DNA from: JALOLV01 sp046295175
GTDB taxonomy: Bacteria > Bacteroidota > Bacteroidia > Cytophagales > Spirosomataceae
Length of the DNA stretch: 64,000 bases
Assembly: GCA_046295175.1 (NCBI GenBank)
Contig: JBKBNY010000008.1
Location: forward strand, 186,001 to 250,000
Direction of reading: 5' to 3'
The first letter of the stretch is position 1. Each line of letters starts with the position of its first letter. A program made the position numbers and the translations under genes. This document shows positions 18,424 to 27,243 of this stretch, piece by piece. The notes beneath the pieces were generated by a model. That model saw only the letters and a list, made by a program, of their open reading frames with translations. It was not told the origin of the DNA and did no database searches.

Positions 18424-20223
18424 ATGAAAAAATTATTATTTATACTTTTTTTGCTGCCTTTACTTAGTTTTTCTCAACGATTTCAAGAAGAAATTGAGCT
18501 CGAATCGCTGTATAGTCTGCCACCATCTGCCAGAATCTATAACGATATTGCCAAAAATCTCAACTACCTAAATTTGCTCGATAGCAGCCAAAATGCCTCT
18601 AAAAAGGCGATTTATTTGGCTCGGCAAGCAAACGACAGCGAAGAATTAGGCCGTGGACACCTCAATAGTGCTATCATTTATCAAAAAAAAGGGAGGTATT
18701 TTGAGGCAACAGATTGCTACGAGACCGCCATCAAGCTAAGCAAAAATGATAGTATCGTGGCTTTTGCTTATCATCTTTTGGGTACATGCTACAAAGACCA
18801 AAATCTCCTCGAAAAAGGGATTGAATGCATCAATAAAGCCCTCGGAATCGCTCAGAAAAAGAACTTAAAGTCGCTTTGGGCATTGTGCCTGAACTCGCAA
18901 GGATTAACGATTTTCAGAAAACATGATTATTATGACAAAGCTTTGGTTAAATTTCATGAGGCCCTGAATGTAGCCAATCAAACCGATGATGATTACATAA
19001 AAAGTGCTATCAATAAAAATATCGGCTGGGTACACCTACTGTGGGAAGAAGAACAGAAGGGGCTGGGATATGTGCAAGAAGCCATTCGGATTCAGACCCA
19101 AAGCGATAAATCGCAGGTTCGGCAGGGGTTATTTTATAGCTACATGGTCTTGATTCATTTCTACCATTTGGTCAAAAAAGATTATCTGTTATCGAATCAA
19201 TATTGCGAAAAAGCCATTAAAATTGCTCAAAAAAACAGTTGGATTGAAGAACAAAGTGGTGTTTATCATTACTTGTACCTCAATCATAAGATGCTGAATA
19301 AACCTGAAAAGGCTCTCGAATACCACGAAAAATATCAGAAGATTATTGAGCAACTTAATGAAGATAAAATGCTTACTCAAGAGGCAATTTTTGAGGAAAG
19401 GAGCATCAACGACGGTCTCACATCCGAAAACCAAAGGCAAGAAACCCAACGCAACTGGTTGATTTTTAGTCTTTTTATTGTAATCATCGGTAGTTTGATA
19501 ATTTACAGATTGTATCGTCTCAATCGAAAACAAAAGATTAGAATCGAAGAAATTAATCAGAATCTTGAATTGAAAGTAAGCGAACGCACCGCCGAACTCC
19601 AAAAAGCCTACGATGAAATAAAAGATGCTATGATGCGAGGGCAAACCCTTGAACGTAAGCGAGTTGCAGCCGATTTGCACGATAATCTCGGGAGCTTGAT
19701 TTCGGCTTTGAGCATGAGTATGGAGGCAGTTGATGAGTCGAATCTTTCGGAGAAAGAGCAAAAAATATTTAAAAATATAAGAAATCAGCTCAATATAGCC
19801 CATCAAGAAGTCAGGATGTTTTCGCACAACCTCCAGCCTACCGAATTAGAAAAAGAAGGGCTTTATAATGCCCTTGAGATTTTGGCCGTAAAAATCAACT
19901 CGCTCAATAAAATTCATCTCGAATTAGATTTGGAGCAGCTCATACCGCAACCTCAAAATATTGAGTTTAATCTGTATTCGATTTGTATGGAAGCTATCAA
20001 TAATATTTTGAAACACTCAAAAGCGACAAAAGCAAAAATAGGCTTTGAAAAAATTGATAAACAGACAATTATGCGAATTACCGATAACGGAATTGGTATT
20101 AAAGAAGAACTAAAAGATGGATTTGGGTTGCGGAATATCCAGAGTAGAGTTGAGCAAATAGGCGGTGATTTCAAACTGTTTTCTGACGATACTGGTACAA
20201 CTCTTGAGGTCAGATTAAGCTGA
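18424..20223 (+). CDS. TPR-containing sensor histidine kinase (HisKA_3 type)
   Basis: A 599-residue membrane kinase: signal peptide (1-17), about 300 residues of TPR helices outside the membrane (for example GKGRYFEATDCYETAIKLS-like repeats), one transmembrane helix (about 338-358), a coiled coil with KVSERTAELQKAYDEI, then a NarX/DegS-type phosphoacceptor region ERKRVAADLHDNLG (His near 420) and a HATPase domain with N box EAINNILKHS, G1 ITDNGIGI and G2 GFGLRNIQSR. Kinases of this class phosphorylate NarL/LuxR-type regulators. None is adjacent; the nearest is at 32907-33545. Its divergence from the giant secreted-protein gene suggests, but does not prove, regulation of that gene. The 3' end overlaps the convergent acetyltransferase gene by 14 bp. 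Confidence 0.9.
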   Translation: MKKLLFILFLLPLLSFSQRFQEEIELESLYSLPPSARIYNDIAKNLNYLNLLDSSQNASKKAIYLARQANDSEELGRGHLNSAIIYQKKGRYFEATDCYETAIKLSKNDSIVAFAYHLLGTCYKDQNLLEKGIECINKALGIAQKKNLKSLWALCLNSQGLTIFRKHDYYDKALVKFHEALNVANQTDDDYIKSAINKNIGWVHLLWEEEQKGLGYVQEAIRIQTQSDKSQVRQGLFYSYMVLIHFYHLVKKDYLLSNQYCEKAIKIAQKNSWIEEQSGVYHYLYLNHKMLNKPEKALEYHEKYQKIIEQLNEDKMLTQEAIFEERSINDGLTSENQRQETQRNWLIFSLFIVIIGSLIIYRLYRLNRKQKIRIEEINQNLELKVSERTAELQKAYDEIKDAMMRGQTLERKRVAADLHDNLGSLISALSMSMEAVDESNLSEKEQKIFKNIRNQLNIAHQEVRMFSHNLQPTELEKEGLYNALEILAVKINSLNKIHLELDLEQLIPQPQNIEFNLYSICMEAINNILKHSKATKAKIGFEKIDKQTIMRITDNGIGIKEELKDGFGLRNIQSRVEQIGGDFKLFSDDTGTTLEVRLS

Positions 20224-20767
20224 GCATCATATCAAAATTTTGTCCGTTGCGTTCAAACTCTCCGTAGATTTTAAAACCCAATTTTTCGTAATATCTGATA
20301 GCTTTTTGGTTTCCTGCCTGCACACCACCCCAAAGGATAATCTTCTCAATATCAGTACTTTGTAACGAATTTAGAATGTATCTAAACATTTGTACACCCA
20401 AACCAACACCTTGCCAAGCATCGGCCACCGATGGGGCAAAAGTGACATCGGCAGTTATACTTAGCATGATACCATAGCCCTCATAACGAAGTTTGTCTTT
20501 TTCAATAAATCCAGTTTTAAGGATAGAATACGCCACGATTTCTTGGGTTTGAGTATCAATACCAACAAACGCTGTATTGCGATTTTGCGGATGATAAAAA
20601 TCAAGAATCGACTGTTTATCAAATAGGTGTGGGCCAAAACGGGCCTTAGTTTCGGTACTTAAATTTTGAAGATAATCAAATAATTTATCAAAATCATCGG
20701 CTTCGAGTTTACGCAAAACGATGTTTTTGTTGTTGGGCATGTGTATCAAAAATTCATTCGGTTTCAT
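20210..20767 (-). CDS. GNAT family N-acetyltransferase
   Basis: A 185-residue GNAT acetyltransferase. The core is visible as strand/helix A with the acetyl-CoA loop region VADAWQGVGLGVQMFRYIL (variant of Q/RxxGxG/A; QGVGLG) and motif B AGNQKAIRYYEKLGF near the C-terminus. ATG at 20767 is chosen because it overlaps the upstream stop as ATGA; longer frames would run into the preceding gene. It transfers an acetyl group from acetyl-CoA to an amine of an unknown small molecule or protein. It lies at the end of a run of small accessory genes. Confidence 0.85.
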   Translation of the reverse strand: MKPNEFLIHMPNNKNIVLRKLEADDFDKLFDYLQNLSTETKARFGPHLFDKQSILDFYHPQNRNTAFVGIDTQTQEIVAYSILKTGFIEKDKLRYEGYGIMLSITADVTFAPSVADAWQGVGLGVQMFRYILNSLQSTDIEKIILWGGVQAGNQKAIRYYEKLGFKIYGEFERNGQNFDMMLSLI

Positions 20768-21135
20768 TTGTCTCGATGGTGCCTTAAAGTAATAAATCCG
20801 AGAATCAAAAACGGCAATGTAGAAAGTACAATTCTGAAGTTTAGGTCTATTATTCCGACAAAACACAGAAAAACTAACAAAAACCCAATGCTCCCCATAC
20901 CCAAATAAGTAAGTATTTTGTTAGGTTTGGGTTGTAAAAGTGTAATAAACAGAATGATTTGCCCCAGTATCGGAATCACCGTCAGCGGATGCAAAACCAA
21001 CATGGGGTCTGTAAATATTTTAGAAAGAACCAGCCATTCGCTTTCAAACAAAAATTCATGGTTGCCCCTGCCCCATTCTAAATAGCCTAATAGCGAGGTT
21101 AGAATTAAACCGAGATTGAGAAGTTTTGCTTTCAT
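20764..21135 (-). CDS. Small four-helix membrane protein, unknown function
   Basis: 123 residues with four hydrophobic helices (around LLNLGLILTSLLGYL, PLTVIPILGQIILFITLL, IGFLLVFLCFVGII, TLPFLILGFITL) and a basic C-terminus. I do not recognise the family. Its stop overlaps the acetyltransferase start (ATGA) and it starts 3 bp after the racemase stop, so the three genes look translationally coupled. Confidence 0.7.
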   Translation of the reverse strand: MKAKLLNLGLILTSLLGYLEWGRGNHEFLFESEWLVLSKIFTDPMLVLHPLTVIPILGQIILFITLLQPKPNKILTYLGMGSIGFLLVFLCFVGIIDLNFRIVLSTLPFLILGFITLRHHRDK

Positions 21136-21138
21136 TTT

Positions 21139-21819
21139 CTACGAAATCATATAATTTACGATTGCTTCTGAATGTATTTGGGTAGTATCAAAAACAGGAA
21201 TCGAAAAATCTTCTTGGCTTATCAACAAAGGTATTTCGGTACACCCCAAAATGATGCCTTCTGCACCTTGTTTGATTAATTCGTTGGTAATTTCAAGGAG
21301 TCTAACTTTAGATTCTCGTTTTATTTCTCCTTTGCCTAACTCATTTTTTAAGATATGCTGAATCTCATCTCTTGTTGACTGCGACTCGGGTATCAAAATA
21401 TTTAAGCCAAAAAATTGTAATTTAGAAAGATAAAAATCGCTCTCCATTGTAAATTTTGTACCAAGCAAACCTACTGATTTTATGCCTTGCGAAACAATGA
21501 CTTTGGCCGTTTCATCAATAATATTAATGAAAGGCAACTGGGTTTCTCGTTCTAATTTATCAGCAAAAATGTGAGCTGTATTGGCACACAAAACGATACT
21601 CTCTGCTCCGCTATTTGTTAGGCTTTTACAAGCATTAAGTAGCAATTCGTAGGAATTATCCCACGTTTTTTCTTGAAGTTCGGCAAAATTAATCGAGTAA
21701 ATAATGCATTCTGCCGAATTTAGCCCCCCCAATTTATGGTTCACCCCTTCATTTATAGCTTTGTAATAATCTAAGGTCGAAACCCAGCTGATTCCGCCGA
21801 CTAAACCTACTTTTTTCAT
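21139..21819 (-). CDS. Aspartate/glutamate racemase family protein
   Basis: A 226-residue cofactor-independent amino-acid racemase. The family signature GLVGGISWVSTLDYY is at the N-terminus (GGxSWxST), the first catalytic Cys lies in VLCANTAH (about residue 79) and the second in ILGCTEIPLL (about 190), so both acid-base Cys residues are present. It interconverts L- and D-forms of an amino acid, probably aspartate or glutamate; broad-specificity racemases have the same pattern. First gene of a tight three-gene set with the membrane protein and acetyltransferase. A degraded copy of its 5' end appears near 25040-25085. Confidence 0.88.
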   Translation of the reverse strand: MKKVGLVGGISWVSTLDYYKAINEGVNHKLGGLNSAECIIYSINFAELQEKTWDNSYELLLNACKSLTNSGAESIVLCANTAHIFADKLERETQLPFINIIDETAKVIVSQGIKSVGLLGTKFTMESDFYLSKLQFFGLNILIPESQSTRDEIQHILKNELGKGEIKRESKVRLLEITNELIKQGAEGIILGCTEIPLLISQEDFSIPVFDTTQIHSEAIVNYMIS

Positions 21820-21898
21820 AATTGTCGTTTTATTGTTTTAATAATCTTTTCCATAGGAGTTCTTGTCGAAACATGCTGGTCGGTTAACATAAAATACT

Positions 21899-21930
21899 TT
21901 GAAATGAATCATTTAAAACCCGTGACACGG
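21899..21930. repeat. MITE-like palindromic element, truncated copy D
   Basis: Only the left part is recognisable: TTGAAATGAATCATTTAAAA then the box CCGTGACACGG (21920-21930), nearly identical to the left side of copy B at 59163-59192. No second box follows; the sequence changes into the spacer block at 21953. Confidence 0.6.
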
Positions 21931-21952
21931 TTAACAACAATGATTGGTTAGA

Positions 21953-22043
21953 TACGGCTTGGACTTGGCGAAGTGGGGGAATTAGAAGCACAAATGTTGA
22001 TAGAAGTGTAAATGCTGAATTTAGCACTTCTGCCCCCATTTTA
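21953..22043. repeat. Foldable spacer element downstream of the hydrolase gene
   Basis: Contains TACGGCTTGGACTTGGCG...GAAGCACAAA, resembling the block TACGGCTTTGCGTTCGG...GAAGCACAAAA at 22836-22875 on the other side of the hydrolase gene. Arms GGGGGaattAGAAG (about 21975-21988) and CTTCTgCCCCC (22027-22037) can pair. It resembles recombination-site spacers of gene cassettes, though classical attC cores are not clear. Confidence 0.45.
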
Positions 22044-22073
22044 CTAAGTCTTTGTTATTTGTGGAGCATCTTG

Positions 22074-22781
22074 CTAAATTTCGTTTATAAAATCTGATAA
22101 AATATCGGCTAATTCTTTTGGCTTACTCAACATTGGTAAATGTCCGCTGTTTATGATTTGTATTTCTGTTGCGTTTAATTTTTTCGCCATTTCGTCTTGC
22201 AAATCTGTCGGCATTGATTTGTCGTTTATTAATTTAATATACAAACGTTTTGTGTCTGGTAAGTTAAAAGTTATTTTAGTTGTGTAAAGTGCTTTTGCCT
22301 CGGGCGTAAATTCGTTCACAATTTTTGAAGTTATCTCAGGTGGCAAATCACTACAAAGTCCCGTTTCTATTGATTTTTTAGGTGGCTTTGTCCCGAATAA
22401 GGATAACACAATAGGCAATATAAATTTTTGTGGAAATGGTAATGAAGACACAAATGATTGTTTGCTTTTGGGTACAACTGAACCAATTGCAACAAACCCC
22501 TTCACTTCATCTTTGAATTGTTCAGCAACTTTAAGCCCAACAAAAGCACCGATAGAATGAGCAACAATCACTAAATTGCCTTTTTCCCAATTTTTTATTT
22601 CTTCAATTGTCTTGCTTATATAATCGTCAAAAGTCAGGTTAGCATTTGGATTGTTTTCAAGTTTTCTATTTGGAAAGTCAATTTTTAACATTGGATAATC
22701 CATTTTCTTTTCCACATCACTCCAAATTGAACTATTAAGTCCTGCACCATTTATAAAAACTATACCGATTTTATTGTCCAT
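22074..22781 (-). CDS. Alpha/beta hydrolase
   Basis: A 235-residue single-domain alpha/beta hydrolase without a signal peptide. Seen: N-terminal strand and oxyanion region IVFINGAGLNSSIW (residues 7-20), nucleophile elbow AHSIGAF (Ser near 76), and the catalytic His in NSGHLPMLSKP (near 213). The catalytic Asp is probably around KLINDKS (near 186). Substrate unknown; esterase or hydrolase on a small molecule. It is bounded by related spacer blocks on both sides, which suggests it could have arrived as a cassette. Confidence 0.85.
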   Translation of the reverse strand: MDNKIGIVFINGAGLNSSIWSDVEKKMDYPMLKIDFPNRKLENNPNANLTFDDYISKTIEEIKNWEKGNLVIVAHSIGAFVGLKVAEQFKDEVKGFVAIGSVVPKSKQSFVSSLPFPQKFILPIVLSLFGTKPPKKSIETGLCSDLPPEITSKIVNEFTPEAKALYTTKITFNLPDTKRLYIKLINDKSMPTDLQDEMAKKLNATEIQIINSGHLPMLSKPKELADILSDFINEI

Positions 22782-22809
22782 ATTTTTCCTGTTCGTTATA
22801 TATATTTAT

Positions 22810-22877
22810 CGTTCGTTACAATGACCGCTAATGGTTTACGGCTTTGCGTTCGGGCGGAAACTCGAAGCACAAAAGCT
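22810..22877. repeat. Cassette-type spacer blocks upstream of the hydrolase gene
   Basis: Block 1 (CGTTCGTTACAATGACCGC then TAATGG, 22810-22834) resembles CGTTCGGTAAAATAATCGC then TAAC at 23488-23510 upstream of the VOC gene. Block 2 (22836-22877) resembles 21953-21995. This gives conserved sequence between otherwise unrelated accessory genes. Confidence 0.5.
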
Positions 22878-22934
22878 AATATCCTTACTCAAAGTTATTC
22901 TCTTTCGGTTGATAAAATCGTATTTTTAATTTTA

Positions 22935-23017
22935 CCACTAAGTTCACGTAAAACACATAGATGGACTTAGTCTGATTATTTCTTCGTGAAGCTTTGTGTT
23001 CTAAGCTCCATAGTGGT
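22935..23017. repeat. Imperfect inverted repeat in the hydrolase-VOC spacer
   Basis: CCACTAAGTTCACG...AACAC (22935-22956) is mirrored by GTGTTCTAAGCTCCATAGTGG (22996-23016), with TTCACG/CGTGAA also able to pair. Non-coding; probably a decayed palindromic repeat. Confidence 0.4.
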
Positions 23018-23086
23018 GAATTTATTTTTTACATTCTATTACCCGAAAGGGAATAAATAATTGTAAACTTGTAATATGTTTTCGTA

Positions 23087-23464
23087 CTAAGTCAATTTCC
23101 AAGGTGGATTTAGTCGGTTTTCTCCTGCGTAGTATAAAATCAAATGATTTTTGTCAATGTCTTTTAAGTGTGCTTCACGCCACAACCAATCTTTATCATT
23201 TGGCATTTCATCAAATTCAATTCCATTACTAATCAATTCGTTAACATAATTATCAAGATTATGACATTCAAAATAAATATGTATTCCATTTCCTATTGAA
23301 AGATGTTCAACTTGATGAATTGAAAATGTCGAATTTCCGTCTGGACACTCAAATCTGGCATAATGCGGAAGTGCTTTTACAATTAGTTTTAGTCCTAATT
23401 TTTGATAAAATTGAATCGCTTTTTCTACGTTCAATGATGGTATTGTTACCTGATTTAAGTTCAT
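23087..23464 (-). CDS. VOC family protein (glyoxalase/bleomycin-resistance fold)
   Basis: A 125-residue protein with the two beta-alpha-beta-beta-beta units of the vicinal-oxygen-chelate fold: NQVTIPSLNVEKAIQFYQKLGLKLI at the N-terminus and HIYFECHNLDNYVNELISNGIEF in the second unit, closing with KDIDKNHLILYY. The metal-ligand positions are only partly recognisable (His in the second unit, Asp/Glu near the end), so it may be an enzyme or a binding protein such as an antibiotic-sequestering protein. It stands alone between spacer blocks. Confidence 0.8.
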   Translation of the reverse strand: MNLNQVTIPSLNVEKAIQFYQKLGLKLIVKALPHYARFECPDGNSTFSIHQVEHLSIGNGIHIYFECHNLDNYVNELISNGIEFDEMPNDKDWLWREAHLKDIDKNHLILYYAGENRLNPPWKLT

Positions 23465-23487
23465 TTTTAAATGTTATTTTTGCGTTT

Positions 23488-23510
23488 CGTTCGGTAAAAT
23501 AATCGCTAAC
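23488..23510. repeat. Spacer block upstream of the VOC gene
   Basis: CGTTCGGTAAAATAATCGC then TAAC; counterpart of 22810-22832 in the preceding spacer (most positions identical). Its reverse complement begins GTTAGCG, loosely like an integron R'' core. Confidence 0.4.
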
Positions 23511-23536
23511 TTATTCTAATGGTTTTCTTTCTACTT

Positions 23537-24919
23537 TTATTTAAGTTTAACAATACCTTGATAGTGTGATACAACCGAATCTAAATCGGTGAGTTTATTA
23601 TTTAGTGTACAATAAAAGAAATGATTTAAAATATCAACGGTCGCATTATGAGTCATCGTTGGGATATTACCAAACCCCAAAATACGACCAGCAAACAAAC
23701 GAGTAGGTGTAGCCAAAAGAAGTGGAGCATCGGTAAAGCTATAATGGTCTGCTTCTGTTATCACGTACCTATATCCACCTCCAAATTGCTTAAATAATTT
23801 TTGATTTCCATTTTCATATCTCAAGTAGCGGCTTTGGTCTTCTTTATTGCTCTCCAGCAATAAGAAAGGTCGTGGGCCATTTGGTTTGGGTAATTCTCCA
23901 TATAATGTTCCGTCAATATTAGCAGCAGCTTTAATTCGTGAATCAACCGCCATTGCAGCCGCCGCAGAGGCACCTCCCAAAGAGTGGCCTGTAATAACAA
24001 TTCGGTTTGGGTCAAGAGCTGATAAAAAACCATCTTTGGAGGCTTTCTGACTGTCTAACTGATTTATTACAAACTGAACATCTGCAATTCGTGTATCGAG
24101 ACGACCTTTCATGAAATTAGTGAGGTCAGAGCCATCTTTTGAATGGTCTTCAATGGTAGTGGCAATCTTACCATCTGCAAGTTGTGTAATCATCGCCTCA
24201 AAAGGGTGGTCGATTGCTAAAACCGCATAGCCACGACTGGCGAGTCCAGCCAAAATACTCGTATAAAAGGCACGAGAAGCACCATTTCCGGTTAGAAAAA
24301 TTACAACTGGCCACTGAGTTTGTGCTTTTGATATTGGCACATTCAGCATACCATAGGTATTTATTTGGTCATAATGCTCCAATATCCATCTTGGCAATAT
24401 CCCAACTTTTTCTGGTAAATGCCCCAGTCCATCCAGATAATCAGAATGAGAGCCATTGGCATTTTCTTCGGTCGGATACCAAGCCTGAACCACAACATTT
24501 CTCTTATCGGTCAAATCTGGTGTTATCAGCTCATCTCTACTGTAATCTACCCACCTAAAAATCCTTGTACCTACTTTGTATTTACCTTGAGGTTTCGTCA
24601 GTTCTGGTACGGGCAGAAAAGTTACCCAAGGAACTAACGCAAATAAGAGCATTGCCACCAAACTATAATTTAAAAGTCTCTTTTTGATATTGCTAATATC
24701 ACCTTTACGGAAAATGGCTATCATTACCATAAAGAATATCAGTAAGTAACTCGGTAGATAGTGCCAATAAAAACCATAAACGAAAAGCTGTCCAAACACC
24801 AACAATATAATAAGAGCAATAATTGGTTTCATTATACCCTTAATCTGTTTTGATATCAGAATCAAGCCAGATGCTGTTACTATGATTACAATCAAAAAAA
24901 ATATGTCTATGATTTTCAT
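23537..24919 (-). CDS. Membrane-anchored PAF-acetylhydrolase / dienelactone-hydrolase-like enzyme
   Basis: A 460-residue protein with three or four N-terminal transmembrane helices (residues 1-115) and an extracytoplasmic alpha/beta hydrolase domain. The nucleophile elbow is ITGHSLGGAS (Ser near 309); an oxyanion strand is PVVIFLTGNGASRAF; the catalytic His is probably in TEADHYSFTD (near 392). The arrangement resembles platelet-activating-factor acetylhydrolase isoform II proteins that deacylate short or oxidised acyl chains. The substrate here is unknown. The gene ends the cassette-like stretch and has no clear operon partner. Confidence 0.82.
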   Translation of the reverse strand: MKIIDIFFLIVIIVTASGLILISKQIKGIMKPIIALIILLVFGQLFVYGFYWHYLPSYLLIFFMVMIAIFRKGDISNIKKRLLNYSLVAMLLFALVPWVTFLPVPELTKPQGKYKVGTRIFRWVDYSRDELITPDLTDKRNVVVQAWYPTEENANGSHSDYLDGLGHLPEKVGILPRWILEHYDQINTYGMLNVPISKAQTQWPVVIFLTGNGASRAFYTSILAGLASRGYAVLAIDHPFEAMITQLADGKIATTIEDHSKDGSDLTNFMKGRLDTRIADVQFVINQLDSQKASKDGFLSALDPNRIVITGHSLGGASAAAAMAVDSRIKAAANIDGTLYGELPKPNGPRPFLLLESNKEDQSRYLRYENGNQKLFKQFGGGYRYVITEADHYSFTDAPLLLATPTRLFAGRILGFGNIPTMTHNATVDILNHFFYCTLNNKLTDLDSVVSHYQGIVKLK

Positions 24920-25039
24920 GCCTATGGATGATTTTAGCGGAAAAGTTTAAGTCCATTGTAAAAATGGGTATCTAAACGTCAATTAATGGGTTCTGATATT
25001 GAATTTTATTCCAATTTCTGAAGCAAAATACTATACTCC

Positions 25040-25085
25040 CTTGGGTATATAATCTAAGGTCGAAGCCCTGATGATTAAACCTATT
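25040..25085 (-). pseudogene. Fragment resembling the 5' end of the racemase gene
   Basis: Minus-strand sequence here reads AxAAxAAAxAGGTTTA, a gap, ATCA..GGG, then TTCGACCTTAGATTAT, matching codons 1-16 of the racemase gene at 21775-21819 with a roughly 8-bp deletion and a lost start codon. Only about 45 bp are recognisable. Confidence 0.5.
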
Positions 25086-25103
25086 TCTTTATATTTAGTA
25101 AAA

Positions 25104-26300
25104 CTACTTTACATTCACCAAAACCTTGATTTTTCCAGTATTTTTTCCAGAATAATTTTCGAGAGCTTTGCCGAGGCATTGCCCAATCTTGATTTTGCTT
25201 AAATCGGCTTTCATAGCAACACCCACCACAGATGATGTTACCAGCAAATCGCCTCGTTCAATATCGCCGCCCTCGGTCGAGACTTTGGTGGGAATTACAC
25301 CCACAACTCCCATCGGAATCATGTTATTTAGCTCATTATCAATATTTTCTTCGGTCAATAAAACACCTGGTTTGGTAGCGTAAACCCCCACTACTTTACT
25401 CGAATATGCTTTGGCTGATTTTTTGACGGTTCGGTCTTTTTCTTCCGAAATCACCAAAACATCGCCAGCTTCATAATTAACTTTATTGCCTTCTATCGCA
25501 AAAGCCTCTGCCAAATCTGCCCCACTCAACTGCGTACCGCCATTAAAAAAACCTTTACCAGTGTGGTCAATGCGAGCTACATTTGTGTAGTTTTTTTGAA
25601 AAACTGCAAGGTTTCCATCCGCCGCATTGCGGATAATTAACACATCGCTGTTGTTTGCTGGGTTATTATTCTCAAATAAACCCGCCGAACCAGCACCCAA
25701 TATGTCTTGCACTTCTCCATAAATTGCAACTCCAAATTTTTGGATTGTTCCGTGTACTCCAATACCATTATAAAATGCTCCCCCATAAACACCTGCTGAC
25801 TGTGGATGATATTCTTGCGAAAAATTTTTGCCCACTACTCCATAGCCAAATTCGCCAAAACAATTTCCAGACACACCAATACCACCCGTCAGTCGGGTTC
25901 CTCCGGTGATTCCATAAGAGCGTTCCGACAATATAAATAAGCCCCCACTATTGCTTCGGTTATTCATATTTATGATAGAGTTGTAATTATTATTCACATC
26001 TGGCACCTGAATATCAATTTTAGCAATCGGATTAGCAGTACCGATTCCGATAAACCCATTCGGATTACTAAAAATAGTCTTATTTCCATCGGTTTTCCAA
26101 TCATTCCCAATCCAAGAAGTACCATCGCAATATAATGTTTGATTTGAAGTTGTATTAAAAATCATTTTCCCTTTATCGGCTACTGTACACGCTGGGTTAG
26201 CTGTAAACCTGGGTAATTGTAGGCTATTGGGTAGTATATTCACCGATTGTGCATAGCCAATAAATGGACAAAAAATTGTGTAAAAAAATAGCTTTTTCAT
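25104..26300 (-). CDS. Secreted protein with tail-fibre-like C-terminal domain
   Basis: A 398-residue protein with a signal peptide (cleavage after GYAQ, residue 18). The N-terminal part has a stretch common in Bacteroidota secreted proteins (LQLPRFTANPACTVADKGKMIF, then GFIGIGTANP). The middle is Gly-rich and repetitive (GVVGKNF, GVYGGAF, GVHGTI, AIYGEV), suggesting a beta-helix or trimeric shaft. The end (GADLAEAF, GDVLVISEEKDRTV, KVVGVYATKPG, RGDLLVTSSVVGVAMKAD, IGQCLGKAL) is a conserved domain also seen after such shafts and in phage-like fibres. The function is unknown. It starts 12 bp after the stop of the hydrolase gene upstream. Confidence 0.65.
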   Translation of the reverse strand: MKKLFFYTIFCPFIGYAQSVNILPNSLQLPRFTANPACTVADKGKMIFNTTSNQTLYCDGTSWIGNDWKTDGNKTIFSNPNGFIGIGTANPIAKIDIQVPDVNNNYNSIINMNNRSNSGGLFILSERSYGITGGTRLTGGIGVSGNCFGEFGYGVVGKNFSQEYHPQSAGVYGGAFYNGIGVHGTIQKFGVAIYGEVQDILGAGSAGLFENNNPANNSDVLIIRNAADGNLAVFQKNYTNVARIDHTGKGFFNGGTQLSGADLAEAFAIEGNKVNYEAGDVLVISEEKDRTVKKSAKAYSSKVVGVYATKPGVLLTEENIDNELNNMIPMGVVGVIPTKVSTEGGDIERGDLLVTSSVVGVAMKADLSKIKIGQCLGKALENYSGKNTGKIKVLVNVK

Positions 26301-26312
26301 GTCTATAAGTGT

Positions 26313-27161
26313 TTATTTCTCAATCAGTGTTATCAAATAATTCCAAAGTGTGTTCTCAAATTTCTTTCTAAAAATATTTGTATGCCCTACCTTTTCGGAT
26401 GTGTACTCTTCTACTTGTAGTTTGATTACATTGGTACTGGCATTCGGAAAAAACTGTATCATTAGCGGAGCTGTAATGTCGTTGGCGATGTAGTCATCGC
26501 TCATGTACAAAGCCGTAATTGGCTGCTTAAAATCATAGAATTTATCGGTTTTTAATTGTTGCTGTAAGGCTGGCAAATAATAATACTTATTCATGCACCA
26601 ATTCCGCCATTCTAAAATTGCATTCTTGGGTAGGTTTTCGCCCCAACCCAAAATCTTCATCGTGCCATATCCGCTTACTTTGATTAGAATCGGACTTAAT
26701 ACATACCACAAAAACCAAAAGAAAATCTTCATCGGATACGGAAAATACCGCCAATAGCCAACGGCAGCATTGATACTTATCACCTTTTTGATGTGTTGTT
26801 GGTCCTCTAAAAAACCGAAAAGTTGCCCACCGATACTATGGCCAAGCCAAACAATATCTGTAAAGCCCATTTCGTGTACCATAAAGTTGAGTGCGGCATT
26901 CATGTCGAGTGTCCCCCATTCGTGCAAAAACGAGCCAGCTCTTTTAATATCTTTATGTGCCGATTCTCCGATTCCTCTGTAATCAAAAAGTAAGACGTTA
27001 TAGCCTTTTTTGACTAAAAATTGAGCAAAGTTCAGATAGAATTCCTTCTTTATGGCAGTTGCTGAGCTAATAATTATTGATTGTTGGGCAGTATTTTGGG
27101 GCATACCCAACAATGCACTCAGATGAAAACCATCTGAAGCCGTAATCGTGATTTTTTTCAT
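26313..27161 (-). CDS. Alpha/beta fold hydrolase
   Basis: A 282-residue cytosolic alpha/beta hydrolase. Visible: strand ITITASDGFHLSALLGMP at the start, DYRGIGESAHK (cap/Gly motif near 60), nucleophile elbow WLGHSIGGQ (Ser near 105), YMSDDYIA with a candidate catalytic Asp (near 215) and VGHTNIFR with the His (near 260). It belongs to the group of putative serine hydrolases annotated only as 'alpha/beta hydrolase' in Bacteroidota; the substrate is not inferable. It is 12 bp upstream of the secreted fibre-like gene in the same direction. Confidence 0.85.
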   Translation of the reverse strand: MKKITITASDGFHLSALLGMPQNTAQQSIIISSATAIKKEFYLNFAQFLVKKGYNVLLFDYRGIGESAHKDIKRAGSFLHEWGTLDMNAALNFMVHEMGFTDIVWLGHSIGGQLFGFLEDQQHIKKVISINAAVGYWRYFPYPMKIFFWFLWYVLSPILIKVSGYGTMKILGWGENLPKNAILEWRNWCMNKYYYLPALQQQLKTDKFYDFKQPITALYMSDDYIANDITAPLMIQFFPNASTNVIKLQVEEYTSEKVGHTNIFRKKFENTLWNYLITLIEK

Positions 27162-27243
27162 GGCGTTTATTAAAATTTAAGCATAAAAGTTGCCCTATAG
27201 AGCCACAAAAAGCCCTACACAGCGGTATGTTTAGGAGATTGGA

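Noticed and set aside
19189..19827. 212-codon minus-strand frame inside the TPR kinase gene
   Set aside because: Antisense to a well-supported kinase with no homology of its own.
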